Below are positions 1 to 8,394 of a stretch of DNA of 23,732 nt, piece by piece. Location of the stretch: the NCBI GenBank assembly GCA_049521915.1, contig JBEKOI010000081.1, positions 1 through 23,732 of the forward strand, read 5' to 3'. Below the pieces are notes generated by a model, which saw only the letters and a program-made list of their open reading frames with translations, was not told the DNA's origin and did no database searches. The translations under genes and the position numbers were made by a program. Numbering within the stretch: position 1 is the stretch's first letter; every line of letters begins with the position of its first letter. The stretch is from Bog-756 sp049521915 (GTDB lineage Bacteria > Actinomycetota > Acidimicrobiia > Acidimicrobiales > RAAP-2).

Positions 1-24
1 CGGACGACGAGGCACGACTTTAGT

Positions 25-189
25 TCACGGCCTCGCCTCAATTCCTCTCCGGGGCATCACTGCACCGATAATCCAGAACAGCGGGAAAAAGAGGCCGAGA
101 ATGAACATCACCCAGTGGCCCTTCCGGATGGAGATGATGCCAAGGGTGACCAGCAGGACAAGGTAGATAGCACCGAGGATGAAGCCCAT
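25..189 (-). CDS. Small two-helix membrane protein, 54 aa
   Basis: This short gene reads from an ATG at 189 to a TGA at 25 and gives 54 residues. Residues 1-20 and 28-44 are strongly hydrophobic and separated by a short basic turn (IRKGHW), so two transmembrane helices are expected, followed by a short charged tail (PRRGIEARP). A good ribosome site (GGAGAG) lies five bases before the ATG. Similar tiny two-helix proteins of unknown function are common in Actinomycetota. No catalytic motif is visible and no function is assigned. The hydrophobic pattern and the ribosome site are what support it as a real gene. Confidence 0.72.
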   Translation of the reverse strand: MGFILGAIYLVLLVTLGIISIRKGHWVMFILGLFFPLFWIIGAVMPRRGIEARP

Positions 190-600
190 GTTGTCTCTCC
201 TTTGGGCGTAGGCAATGTGTGTGCAGATCTGGTCCGGTCCACGCAGGGATCCAAATCCGGCACGATCTCGCCGTTCAATTTGATCCCCTCGAGGCCGACA
301 ACGGTGTCACGATAGGAGGGCCGCAGCCCGCGGGATAGGGCCATAGGTCCCATCCGGGAGGCTGATCCGATTGAGGTGCAGACTCTTCCCTCAGGGGGGG
401 TCGAGCTCCGACGGCTCGGGTTGGGCTGCGACCGGGTTTCTGCTCTCAGTCCCGAGGCATCTGCGAGCCAAGGGGACCTTTGGCACTGGACGCCTGACAC
501 CTCAGACAGAGAGAGTGGGCACGGACACTGTGACATCGACGCGAAATTCCTTTGGCTCTTTCGCGGCGCCACGATCGTAACTGCCATGGAGGTGTGGCAC
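190..600. other. Intergenic stretch, nothing recognised
   Basis: About 410 bases lie between the divergent 54-aa and 119-aa genes. Both strands carry open frames here, but their composition is rich in Arg, Ser and Pro as expected of shadow frames, and no ribosome site and start pair was convincing. The region should contain promoters for both flanking genes, but no clear -35/-10 pair was found. Confidence 0.5.
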
Positions 601-960
601 ATGGGGACTGACCGGAATCGACAAGGCCAGGCCGGCGGCCACCTGGCAGAAGCCAGGGAGTTCGTCGAAGGGATCGAGCGCGGTCTGGCCACGCTCGAGA
701 GAGACGAGGTGATCGTCGAACGGGTGGGTGCGGTTGTGCTCTTCTCGGTGCTTGTACTCCTGGGCGGGGCAGCCGCCGTCGCAGTGGCCCTCTTTCTTGT
801 GCGCCGGAGGATCTCGGAGCAGGATCCTGCTCCCCCCGCGCACCCCAACGCATCGGATTCGGGCGGGGAGGAACCCAACCCGCCGGGCGATGAAGCCGGA
901 ACGGAGAGCCTGACGGCCACGGGCGGAGAAGTTCCAATCGAGGGCAGGAGGGACGTGTGA
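601..960 (+). CDS. Single-pass membrane protein of unknown function, 119 aa
   Basis: The ATG at 601 is preceded by GGAGG at 588-592 with eight bases between, so it is preferred over in-frame starts further upstream (376 and 586), which would add low-complexity sequence. The protein has a soluble acidic N-terminus of about 38 residues (AEAREFVEGIERGLATLERDE) that looks helical, one transmembrane helix at about residues 42-65 (Val/Leu/Ala-rich), a basic stop-transfer motif (VRRR), and an acidic, Pro/Gly-rich tail of about 50 residues likely to be disordered. With RRR after the helix the tail is probably cytoplasmic. No family is recognised and no function is proposed. The neighbouring MFS remnant on the other strand gives no clue. 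Confidence 0.55.
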   Translation: MGTDRNRQGQAGGHLAEAREFVEGIERGLATLERDEVIVERVGAVVLFSVLVLLGGAAAVAVALFLVRRRISEQDPAPPAHPNASDSGGEEPNPPGDEAGTESLTATGGEVPIEGRRDV

Positions 961-1028
961 CGGTCCGCCGTCGAATCAAACTCTACGATCACACCCTTCG
1001 GCACCGATCCCGGCGGAGATCCCGGCCA

Positions 1029-1978
1029 TCAGGACTGTCCCGCCGTTGAAGCCGCCTTGGCGGCCGGGTCGGTGAACTGCTGACCGATGAACAGTGAGCC
1101 CAGAAGCCCTCCCCAGACGATTGTGCCGCCAGCCAGGGCTATCGAGAACGTCCGGATCTTGAGAATCTGCAGTTCGAACAGAGGGTTCTTGACCCGATGC
1201 TCGCGGAGGGTGAACAGGAGAAGTGAAACCACAGAGAGGCCGAAGAGCCCGAGCACCGTGGCGTTGAATCCATAGTTGGGGACAAGCCCGATGCCGAGTA
1301 CCAGCGGACCGACAAAGATAACTGAGAGCACGCCCCCGGGGTTGTCCACCCTCCCAACGGTCTCACCCGCGTGACGGGGATCCACAACAAGCCGAAGATG
1401 ACCACCAGCACGGCCAGTGGAATGGTAACCAGGAAGACGGATCCCCACCACGCCCGGCCGAGGAGCAGTCCACCGATCAGCGGTCCGAGGGCCGAGACAC
1501 CGCCACCGATCCCCGACCACAGCGCGATGGACCGAGTGCGGGCTCCACCCTTGAACAGGGCGCTGATCAGCGACAGCGTGGTGGGATAGAGCATGCCGGC
1601 GGCAACGCCGCCGAAGACTCGGGCACCGACCAGTACCTGTGGATTCGGAGCCCAAGCGGCCAGGCAGGCGGCAGGGATCGAGAGGGTCGCTCCGGCCAGC
1701 ATGGCCAGCTTGCGCCCATACCGGTCGGCCAACGCTCCGAGATACAGCACCGATGCCGCCAGACCCAGCGTGAAGCCCAGCGCCACGAGGTTGAGCTGGG
1801 CCTGCGTCGTGTCCAGCCCGGCACCGATGGAGGGCAGGGCGACGTTGGCGATGCCCAGATTGATGTTGGCGACCACCGCGCCGAGGATGAGCACGCCGAG
1901 GATGAGGCCGGCGCGCGGGGGTCGCTCGTCCTCCGCCACTGCCCCACTTCCGGGTTTGTGGTTGATCGTCGGGGACAT
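1029..1978 (-). pseudogene. DHA2-type MFS drug exporter, frameshifted and truncated
   Basis: The N-terminal part (from ATG 1978, ribosome site GGAAGG) is a clear 14-helix-type MFS exporter: NINLGIANVALPSI in helix 1, LGALADRYGRK in the helix 2-3 loop, and helices 3-6. At a run of four G at 1376-1379 (CCCC on the coding strand) the frame is lost after LLWIP. The adjacent frame then continues with RHAGETVGRVDNPGG and further helices (LSVIFVGPLVLGIGL, LGLFGLSVVSLLLF, GGTIVWGGLLGSLFIGQQF). Adding one base to that run restores one continuous frame. The protein also stops about 14 residues after FIGQQF, where relatives (from memory about 450-500 aa) continue for several more helices. Even after repair only about 317 residues remain, so two independent lesions argue for a pseudogene. 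A sequencing error could explain the frameshift but not the truncation. Confidence 0.8.
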
Positions 1979-2216
1979 CAGCCTTCCGCCTTCCAGCGCG
2001 GGCGCTCACCATGAAACTACCCTGCGGGGGGACGGCAAGGATCAGAACAGGCTCACGCTTCGATATGCGAATGCTTTCACGTTTACCGTCGCCCACTGAC
2101 CCGACGATCCACGGCCGAGCGTCCCATCAGCAGGGCCGGTAATCTCGACCTCGGCAGATGTTCGCCCCATCATTGGCATGCCGACGCTCTGCCCCGAACC
2201 AGGAGCGACAGAGACC

Positions 2217-4073
2217 ATGAGCGACTTTCCTCCCATCGCCGAGTATGCCTTTCTCTCCGACTGCGAGGACAGCTGCCTGATCGCACCGGACGGATCGGTC
2301 GAATGGCTGTGCCTTCCCCGGCCCGATTCGCCGAGTGTGTTCGGGGCCCTCCTCGACCGTACCGCCGGGTCCTTCCGGTTTGGGCCCTCGAATACCAGGG
2401 TCCCCCACCATCGGCGCTACGCACCGGGGACGATGGTCGTGGAGACCACCTGGCACACGCCCACCGGCTGGCTGGTCGTCCAGGATCTCCTGGTCATCCG
2501 AAAAGTTGACGGCGGGACACGACGCCCGGACTACCGTCGGGCGCCCACCGACTCGGCCGCCGCCGGCGTCCTGCTTCGCACCGCCCGGTGCATCTCCGGC
2601 AGAGTCGAGGTCGAAGCGGTCTGCATCCCGCTGTTCGACTATGGCGTCGGCATCGGCCAGTGGACGTACGACGGGGCCGGCTACGGCTCCCTCAGCGCGC
2701 CGGCACCCGGCGGCGAGTTGACGTTGTCGGTGGCGAGCAGCCTCCAACTGGGGGTCGCCGGTGCCCGTTGTTACGGGCGTACCAGCCTCTCCGAAGGCCA
2801 GGACAGCTTCATCGCGCTGACGTGGGGAGGGCAGCCCCCGAAGGACCAGGACGAAGCCGACAGTGACCTTGCCTCGACCGTGGCCTACTGGAGGGACTGG
2901 CTGGCCACCGGCACATTCCCCGATCACCCCTGGCGGCCCTATATCGAGCGCAGCGCCCTCACGCTCAAAGGTCTGAGCTACGCACCCACCGGCGCCATCA
3001 TGGCCGCCTCCACCACGTCGCTCCCGGAAACCCCGGGTGGCGCCCGCAACTGGGATTACCGCTACACCTGGATCCGAGACACCGGGTTCATGTTGCGTGC
3101 GCTCTATCGCCTCGGGTTCGACTGGGAAGCCCTCGAGTATTTCGCCTTTGTGCTCGAGTCGGTGAGCCAGGGGAAGCTCGACCAACCCTTCGAGCTCCAG
3201 ATCATGTACGGCATCGGGGGCGAGCGGGACCTCACCGAGCGGACCATCGACCACCTGAGTGGGTACGACGGGGCCCACCCGGTGCGTGTCGGCAACGGGG
3301 CCTGGAACCAACACCAGAACGATGTCTGGGGCATGCTGCTGGACGGAGTCGACCAACACACGAAGCAAGGGGCGGCCCAGATCGCTCCTCCGGTGTGGGA
3401 GGGCCTGGCCGGGCTGGTGGAGGACGCGCTGTCGGCAAGCGGGAACCCGGACCAGGGCATCTGGGAGATCCGGGGTGAGCCACAGCACTTCACGGCGTCC
3501 GCCGTCCTGTGCTGGGTGGCGGCGGACCGAGGGGCCGACCTGGCCCTCAGGCGCGGGGACACCGACAGGGCCGAACGGTGGCGCCAGGGAGCCGATGAGC
3601 TGAAGACCGACATCCTGGCCAAGGGGATCGATGAGAAGGGACGGTTCAGGCAGGCGTACGAGAACGACGAGCTGGACGCATCCTTGCTCCTCATCCCCAT
3701 CATGGGCTTCCTGCCTCCCGATGACGAACGGGTGAGAGCCACCGTGCTGGCCATCGCCGACGAACTCACCGAGGACGGGTTGGTGCTGCGCTACAAGGTG
3801 GACAGCACCGACACCGGTTTCGAGGGCAAGGAGGGCACCTTCACCATCTGCTCGTGGTGGCTGGTCTCTGCTCTGGCCATGATCGGCGAGGTCGATCGGG
3901 CCAGGGATCTGTGCAAGAAGTTGCTCTCCTTTGCCGGTCCACTGAACCTCTACGCCGAGGAGATCGATGCCTCCACCGGCGAGCACCTCGGGAATTTCCC
4001 CCAGGCCTTCACCCATCTGGCTCTCATCGACGCGGTCTCACAGCTCATCGATGCAGAGTTGGAGGGCTCCTGA
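2217..4073 (+). CDS. GH15 glycoside hydrolase (glucoamylase/trehalase type)
   Basis: This 618-aa protein has the two-part architecture of bacterial GH15 enzymes: an N-terminal beta-sandwich beginning IAEYAFLSDCEDSCLIAPDG with the hallmark SVEWLCLPRPDSPSVF, and a C-terminal alpha/alpha barrel. Barrel motifs are NWDYRYTWIRDTGFMLRAL, WEIRGEPQHF (Glu417, the expected general acid), GKEGTFTICSWWLV (Glu539, the expected general base) and NFPQAFTHLALIDA. Both catalytic glutamates are present. Family members release glucose from starch-like alpha-glucans or hydrolyse trehalose, as in mycobacterial trehalase; sequence alone does not separate these activities. There is no signal peptide, so it acts in the cytoplasm. 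The ATG at 2217 is chosen because the family's first strand follows directly, with AGGAG at 2201-2205 upstream. A GNAT gene begins 14 bases after the stop and is probably co-transcribed. Confidence 0.93.
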   Translation: MSDFPPIAEYAFLSDCEDSCLIAPDGSVEWLCLPRPDSPSVFGALLDRTAGSFRFGPSNTRVPHHRRYAPGTMVVETTWHTPTGWLVVQDLLVIRKVDGGTRRPDYRRAPTDSAAAGVLLRTARCISGRVEVEAVCIPLFDYGVGIGQWTYDGAGYGSLSAPAPGGELTLSVASSLQLGVAGARCYGRTSLSEGQDSFIALTWGGQPPKDQDEADSDLASTVAYWRDWLATGTFPDHPWRPYIERSALTLKGLSYAPTGAIMAASTTSLPETPGGARNWDYRYTWIRDTGFMLRALYRLGFDWEALEYFAFVLESVSQGKLDQPFELQIMYGIGGERDLTERTIDHLSGYDGAHPVRVGNGAWNQHQNDVWGMLLDGVDQHTKQGAAQIAPPVWEGLAGLVEDALSASGNPDQGIWEIRGEPQHFTASAVLCWVAADRGADLALRRGDTDRAERWRQGADELKTDILAKGIDEKGRFRQAYENDELDASLLLIPIMGFLPPDDERVRATVLAIADELTEDGLVLRYKVDSTDTGFEGKEGTFTICSWWLVSALAMIGEVDRARDLCKKLLSFAGPLNLYAEEIDASTGEHLGNFPQAFTHLALIDAVSQLIDAELEGS

Positions 4074-4087
4074 TCCAGATCGGCATC

Positions 4088-4621
4088 ATGCTCCCGTATC
4101 CAGAACCCCAGCTCCGTGGATCGGACTTCGTCCTGCGTCCGTTCCGCGAAGGCGATTTCGAAGCCGCGTTGGAGTTCAGCAGGGACCAGGCGACGGACCC
4201 TTGGGTGCCTCCGCTACCGGCAGACGATCCTGTCGCCGTTGTCGAGCTCTTCGAGCAGTACCGCAGGGATGATCAACTGCTTCACCTGGTCATCGCCGAG
4301 GAGTTGGGTGATGCCTACCTGGGCGAGGTCATGGTCATGATGTACGACCATCAGATGGGCGAGTACGGATGCGGCGTTGTCCAACGGGCTCGTGGGCGGG
4401 GGATCGCAACGGAAGCACTTCGCATGTTCGCCGGCTGGAGCGCGAAGGCCCTCGACATCCAGCGGCTCCAGGCCCTGGTGGCCCTCCAGAACGTGCCTGC
4501 GCTACTCCTCGCCGAGCGGGTTGGGTTCCGGCGGGAAGGAGTGCTGCGGGCGTACTGGGCCCACGAAGGCGGTCGAGTGGACGCGGTGATCCTTTCCATG
4601 CTCCCCGCCGAATTCCCCTGA
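4088..4621 (+). CDS. GNAT family N-acetyltransferase, RimJ/RimL-like
   Basis: The 177-aa product starts with the typical RimJ-like opening (GSDFVLRPFREGDFEAALEF) and carries the acetyl-CoA pyrophosphate loop RARGRGIATEAL (Q/RxxGxG/A), then NVPALLLAERVGFRREGVLRAYW, the usual C-terminal core of this group. It should transfer acetyl from acetyl-CoA to an amine, but the acceptor (protein N-terminus, antibiotic or metabolite) cannot be told. No strong ribosome site precedes ATG 4088. It lies 14 bases after the GH15 stop, so translational coupling or read-through from that gene is likely. Confidence 0.9.
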   Translation: MLPYPEPQLRGSDFVLRPFREGDFEAALEFSRDQATDPWVPPLPADDPVAVVELFEQYRRDDQLLHLVIAEELGDAYLGEVMVMMYDHQMGEYGCGVVQRARGRGIATEALRMFAGWSAKALDIQRLQALVALQNVPALLLAERVGFRREGVLRAYWAHEGGRVDAVILSMLPAEFP

Positions 4622-4666
4622 GCATCCCGCGTCGGCCCGGCCGGTGTCCCCGAGCCAACCGTGGAA

Positions 4667-4948
4667 TCAGGCCAGGAGCTTCGCCTTCTCCGCCTCGAAT
4701 TCGGCCTCGGTGAGGGCGCCCGAATCCTTGAGCGCCGCCAGCTTGGTCAACTGCTCGATCGGGTCCGGGGCCGGAGCGGCCGGCGCGGCCGGAGCGGCCG
4801 CATACTGCGGTTCGGGGGCTGCTTGCTGGGCCTGGGCTGCCTGTGCCTGGGCCTGCTTGTTGGCCACGTGGCTTCCGACAACGGCAGCGGTGCCGACCAC
4901 TGCCGTGGTGCGGACCGCGGCTCGTGCGATGGGGCGTCGTCTCATCAT
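4667..4948 (-). CDS. Small protein with C-terminal SHOCT domain
   Basis: The 93-aa product has a basic start (MMRRRPIARAA), a moderately hydrophobic stretch (residues 11-28), a low-complexity Gln/Ala/Pro linker (residues 30-60), and a C-terminal SHOCT module, DPIEQLTKLAALKDSGALTEAEFEAEKAKLLA in two pieces (DPIEQLTKLAALKDSGAL at about 62-79, then TEAEFEAEKAKLLA). SHOCT is a short helical hairpin thought to mediate oligomerisation or membrane association. A ribosome site (AGGAG) precedes two tandem ATG codons; either may be used. It lies 28 bases after the DUF6325 gene on the same strand, so the two very probably form an operon. Confidence 0.88.
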   Translation of the reverse strand: MMRRRPIARAAVRTTAVVGTAAVVGSHVANKQAQAQAAQAQQAAPEPQYAAAPAAPAAPAPDPIEQLTKLAALKDSGALTEAEFEAEKAKLLA

Positions 4949-4976
4949 GGTCTGGGTGCTCCTGGTTCTGTCTGTC

Positions 4977-5399
4977 TCAGACTGCCGGCGGCAGCGCGTC
5001 GAGTGCGGATTGGATCAGGTCATGGGGGATCCGGGCGCCTTGGAGCAGGACCCCACCGGAGTCCAGGACCGCTGCTGCGAACGGGGCCGCCCAGACGTCC
5101 TCCCAGATGAGCAGGGCCGCCGACGAGTTGGGCTCCAACTGCGAACCGATGAATTCGATGTCGTCGGCGCCGATCAGACCACCGACCTCACCGGGCAGTT
5201 TGTCGAAGCCAACCATGTCGGCCAGTTCATCGATCTCGAACCCGAGTACCTCTCCCTCTGCATTCTTTCCGATGAAGATGAGGTCGAGGATCCGCACCGT
5301 CCCGGACTCGACGAGTGCCACGAGCTCGGGGGCGATCTTTCCGTTGAACTGGTTGCCCGGAAAGCTCACAACGATGTACTCCACTGGTCCTAACGGCAT
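4977..5399 (-). CDS. DUF6325 family protein, 140 aa
   Basis: The protein opens with the characteristic GPVEYIVVSFPGNQFNGKIAPEL and continues VALVESGTVRILDLIFIGKNAEGEV, an alternating beta/alpha pattern matching the DUF6325 family of Actinomycetota. The middle is acidic, and the second half (SSAALLIWEDVWAAPFAAAV, then LLQGARIPHDLIQSALDAL) also matches the family. No catalytic residues are known. It lacks a signal peptide and membrane helices. GAGGAC lies just before the ATG at 5399. Members of this family are often seen next to a SHOCT protein, as here, which suggests a two-protein unit of unknown role. Confidence 0.85.
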   Translation of the reverse strand: MPLGPVEYIVVSFPGNQFNGKIAPELVALVESGTVRILDLIFIGKNAEGEVLGFEIDELADMVGFDKLPGEVGGLIGADDIEFIGSQLEPNSSAALLIWEDVWAAPFAAAVLDSGGVLLQGARIPHDLIQSALDALPPAV

Positions 5400-5424
5400 G
5401 TCGTCCTCACTCTCTGTCGATCGA

Positions 5425-5453
5425 AGAGTACAGGCTCAGGGGACGATTGTCCT
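5425..5453 (-). promoter_or_regulatory. Candidate promoter for the DUF6325-SHOCT operon
   Basis: Reading the minus strand, AGGACA (5448-5453; four of six bases of TTGACA) is followed after 17 bases by TACTCT (5425-5430), which has TG directly upstream of its TA. Transcription would start about 19 bases before the ATG, leaving room for the observed ribosome site. The assignment rests on motif and spacing only. Confidence 0.38.
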
Positions 5454-5603
5454 CCGCCGATCTCCAGGAGGCCAAAACCCTGCACCCACCCAACCTTCCC
5501 GCCCCGATGCACGACCGTGCCCCTATGCTGCGCTGAACCGGCGTGACCGTGGGATGTCGAGGCTCCGGGCCTCGTCCGAGCGAAGAAGGGAGGGCGGAGA
5601 CGG

Positions 5604-6257
5604 GTGGTCATTGACCTCATTCTGATCGGGTTGGCCATCACGCTCGAGCCCATCCCGCTGACGGCATTCATCCTGGTGCTGGCATCAAAGGGCGGCGTTC
5701 GCAAGGGTGCGGCCTTCATCCTCGGGTGGCTCCTTTCGTTGGTCACGGTCGTGGCCTTGACCCTCGTCGTGACGGGCAACAACCCACCGAAGCCCAGCAC
5801 CTCTCCGGCACTGGCCGCCCTGGCGGCCAAGATCGCCATCGGGGTGGTGCTGGTACTCATCGCCGTGCGGCAGTGGCGACGGATGGGCAAACCCAAGAAG
5901 CCGAAGAAGGTGCCGAAGTGGCAGACGGGCATCGACAACATGTCACCCGCCTTCGCTCTCGCCCTCGGGCCGCTCGTCCAGCCCTGGGGTCTGATCGCGG
6001 CCGGTGTGGCCGTGATCTCCGGGGCCAAGCTCACCACCTTCGCGAGCTCGGTCGCGTTGATCCTGTTCTGCGTGCTGTCGGTGATCACCTACGTCGCCCT
6101 CGAGGTCTACGCAGCAGTCCGCCCGGAGAAGACCCAGGCATTTCTCGCAGCCACGAGAACGTGGATCGAGACCCACAGGGACCAGGTCATCATCGTGGTC
6201 TCCCTGCTGCTCGGGTTCTGGCTGATCGGCAAGAGCATCTACCTGATCGTCACCTGA
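5604..6257 (+). CDS. Sap/GAP-like membrane exporter (LysE superfamily fold)
   Basis: The 217-aa product has six hydrophobic segments: about residues 1-20, 30-55, 68-90, 112-137, 142-165 and 195-215. The first helix pair (LILIGLAITLEPIPLTAFILVLASKGGVRKGAAFILGW, split by a basic loop) resembles the mycobacterial Sap (sulfolipid-1-addressing protein) and GAP (glycopeptidolipid-addressing protein) family, which assists export of surface glycolipids. A charged cytoplasmic loop (GKPKKPKKVPKW) sits between helices 3 and 4. The GTG at 5604 is supported by an upstream GGGAGGGCGGAG. The lipid handled is unknown. It is divergent from the DUF6325 pair and 61 bases ahead of the alpha-galactosidase, with which it might be co-transcribed. 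Confidence 0.8.
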   Translation: MVIDLILIGLAITLEPIPLTAFILVLASKGGVRKGAAFILGWLLSLVTVVALTLVVTGNNPPKPSTSPALAALAAKIAIGVVLVLIAVRQWRRMGKPKKPKKVPKWQTGIDNMSPAFALALGPLVQPWGLIAAGVAVISGAKLTTFASSVALILFCVLSVITYVALEVYAAVRPEKTQAFLAATRTWIETHRDQVIIVVSLLLGFWLIGKSIYLIVT

Positions 6258-6318
6258 GCCATCCCCGGCGTAGCCGGCGACGCTTGGCGGAATACCGGAG
6301 CTCTGCAATGGTGGTCCG

Positions 6319-8394
6319 ATGACCAGCATCGTGGTGTCGTCCGGGGACGCCGGCTACGGGTTCCTCGTCGACGACCAGGGGCGGCTGCGCCAGGCCGGGT
6401 TCGGGCCGGACATCGACGCCCATATGCAGCGGCTGCCGGCCCGGATCCCCCTGGCCTTGTACCCCCTGGCCTATCCGGCCTACGACGAGGAACCGACCCG
6501 GGCACCGTCGCTGCGGGTCACCCACAGCGACGGCACCACGACCACCCGCCTCAGGGTGGAGGACGTCCGGGTGGTCGGCCGTGAGACAGACATCCTTCTC
6601 GTCGACCGCGACTGCCCACTCGAGGTCACGGTCTGCTTCCACATCGAGGACCACGGCGTCCTGCGCCAGTGGGTGCGCATTGCCAACCCCCAGCCCGGGG
6701 CGGTGACCCTCCACGAGGTCGCCGCGGCCTCGCCCCTGCTCGCCACCTCGTCTCCTCACCTGACCCACTTCGGCGGGGGCGACTGGTCCGCCGAGTGGAC
6801 GACGACGACCGAGCCCCTCACCCCCGGGACCAAGGTCGTCGATTCGCGCGGCGGCGTGCAGCCCCACCTGCAGTCGTGCCCCTTCTTCCTCCTCGCCCCC
6901 GACGGATCCCCCGAGGAGTCGAACGGCACCGCTCTCGCCGGGGCCCTGGCCTGGGGCGGCAACACCCGCTTCGCCTTCGAGCGGACGACCGCTCCCACCG
7001 TACGGGTCTGGTGCGGGCACAACCCGGCGGCCGCGGACTACGTGCTCGATCCCGGTGCCACCTTCGTCACCCCCGAACAGGTCTGGATCTGGTCGACCGA
7101 AGGGATGGGTCCTCTGAGCCGCCGCCTCCACCGGTGGGTCCGCCGGCACGCCACACGCGACGGCGACCAGCTGCGGCCCATCGTCGTCAACAACTGGGAG
7201 GCCACCTCGTTCTCGTTCGACTCGGCGCGGCTGCTCGGGCTCATCGACGACACCGCTGACCTCGGTGCGGAGCTCTTCCTGCTCGACGACGGCTGGTTCG
7301 GCGACACCCACCCCCGCAACGACGACACGGTCGGCCTGGGCGACTGGCAGGTCGACGAGACCAAGCTGCCCGGTGGGCTCGGCCCCCTGATGGCGCGGGC
7401 GGACGAGCGCGGCATCCGGTTCGGGCTGTGGGTCGAGCCCGAGATGGTCAACCCTGACTCCACCCTCTACGACGAGCATCCGGACTGGGCCGTGGGCCAG
7501 CCGACGCGCCGCCCACGGCGATGGCGGCACCAGCTCGTCCTCGATGTGCTGCAGCCCGACGTGGCCGACTTCGTGTGCGGCGTCGTGGACCGCATCCTGG
7601 CGGAGAACCCCGGCATCAGCTACCTCAAATGGGACGCCAACCGGCCCCTGACCGATCCCGGGTCCCCCACCCTGGGCGCCGACCGTCAGGCCAACTACTG
7701 GGTGGACCACGCCCGGGCCACCTGGCGCCTGATGGAGACGGTGGCCGAGCGCCACCCCCAGCAGACCCTCATGCTGTGCGCCTCGGGTGGGGGGCGAGCC
7801 GATCTCGGGTCACTGCGCTGGTTCCACGAGGTCTGGCTGTCGGACAACACCGATCCCGCCGACCGGGTGCGGATGCAGTGGGCCGCGTCACACTTCCTGC
7901 CCGCCAACGTGGTCGCCGCCCACGTCACCCGCGAAGGCGACCGTCCGATCGCCTTCGGGTGCGCCGTGGCCCTGAGCGCACGGTTCGGTTTCGATCTCGA
8001 CTTCGCGGCTCTCACCGACCACGAACGCACCGTGTGCCGCCGAGCGGTGGAGCTCTATCGCGACATCCGCCCGCTCGTCCAACAAGGGGACCTGTGGCGG
8101 TTGGTTCCCCCGGGCGAGCGGGCTGCCCTCGCCTACGTGTCCGCCGATGGCGATCGGGCGGTGGTGTTCGCCTTCCAACTGGCCACACCCACCGACAACG
8201 CAGGACCGCTGCGGCCGGATGGACTCCACCCGAATCGCATGTTCGAGGTCGACGCCGTCGATCTCGCAGATGGCCCCGACGCGACGCGGGCCGACGTGGA
8301 GCGACGACGAGGGGCGGCGCTCATGGAAGAAGGTCTGGAGTGGCCGCTGAGCGAACCCTGCACCGCTCGCATCTGGGTGCTCCGGTCCGTGTAG
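6319..8394 (+). CDS. GH36 alpha-galactosidase
   Basis: This 691-aa protein matches full-length bacterial GH36 alpha-galactosidases, which release terminal alpha-1,6-linked galactose from melibiose, raffinose and galactomannan side chains. An N-terminal beta-sandwich is followed by a TIM barrel with VVNNWEATSF, LFLLDDGWFG, LGDWQVDETKLPGGL and RFGLWVEPEMVNPDS. The nucleophile motif YLKWDANR places Asp439, and WLSDNTDP places the acid/base Asp509; their 70-residue spacing is what I recall for characterised Geobacillus enzymes. CASGGGRADLG before the acid/base is also diagnostic. The C-terminal beta domain is present. No signal peptide is seen, so the enzyme is probably cytoplasmic. No sugar transporter is adjacent. 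The ATG at 6319 lacks a strong ribosome site. Confidence 0.95.
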   Translation: MTSIVVSSGDAGYGFLVDDQGRLRQAGFGPDIDAHMQRLPARIPLALYPLAYPAYDEEPTRAPSLRVTHSDGTTTTRLRVEDVRVVGRETDILLVDRDCPLEVTVCFHIEDHGVLRQWVRIANPQPGAVTLHEVAAASPLLATSSPHLTHFGGGDWSAEWTTTTEPLTPGTKVVDSRGGVQPHLQSCPFFLLAPDGSPEESNGTALAGALAWGGNTRFAFERTTAPTVRVWCGHNPAAADYVLDPGATFVTPEQVWIWSTEGMGPLSRRLHRWVRRHATRDGDQLRPIVVNNWEATSFSFDSARLLGLIDDTADLGAELFLLDDGWFGDTHPRNDDTVGLGDWQVDETKLPGGLGPLMARADERGIRFGLWVEPEMVNPDSTLYDEHPDWAVGQPTRRPRRWRHQLVLDVLQPDVADFVCGVVDRILAENPGISYLKWDANRPLTDPGSPTLGADRQANYWVDHARATWRLMETVAERHPQQTLMLCASGGGRADLGSLRWFHEVWLSDNTDPADRVRMQWAASHFLPANVVAAHVTREGDRPIAFGCAVALSARFGFDLDFAALTDHERTVCRRAVELYRDIRPLVQQGDLWRLVPPGERAALAYVSADGDRAVVFAFQLATPTDNAGPLRPDGLHPNRMFEVDAVDLADGPDATRADVERRRGAALMEEGLEWPLSEPCTARIWVLRSV

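Noticed and set aside
108..1004. 298-aa minus-strand open frame over the left end
   Set aside because: Ser/Arg/Pro-rich shadow overlapping the better supported 54-aa and 119-aa genes, without a ribosome site.
2127..4016. 629-aa open frame opposite the GH15 gene
   Set aside because: It is a shadow of a high-GC gene: no domain, Gly/Val/Pro/Arg-rich composition, and the plus strand has full catalytic motifs.
6250..7755. 501-aa open frame opposite the alpha-galactosidase gene
   Set aside because: Antisense shadow with biased composition and no recognisable family; GH36 motifs on the plus strand are decisive.
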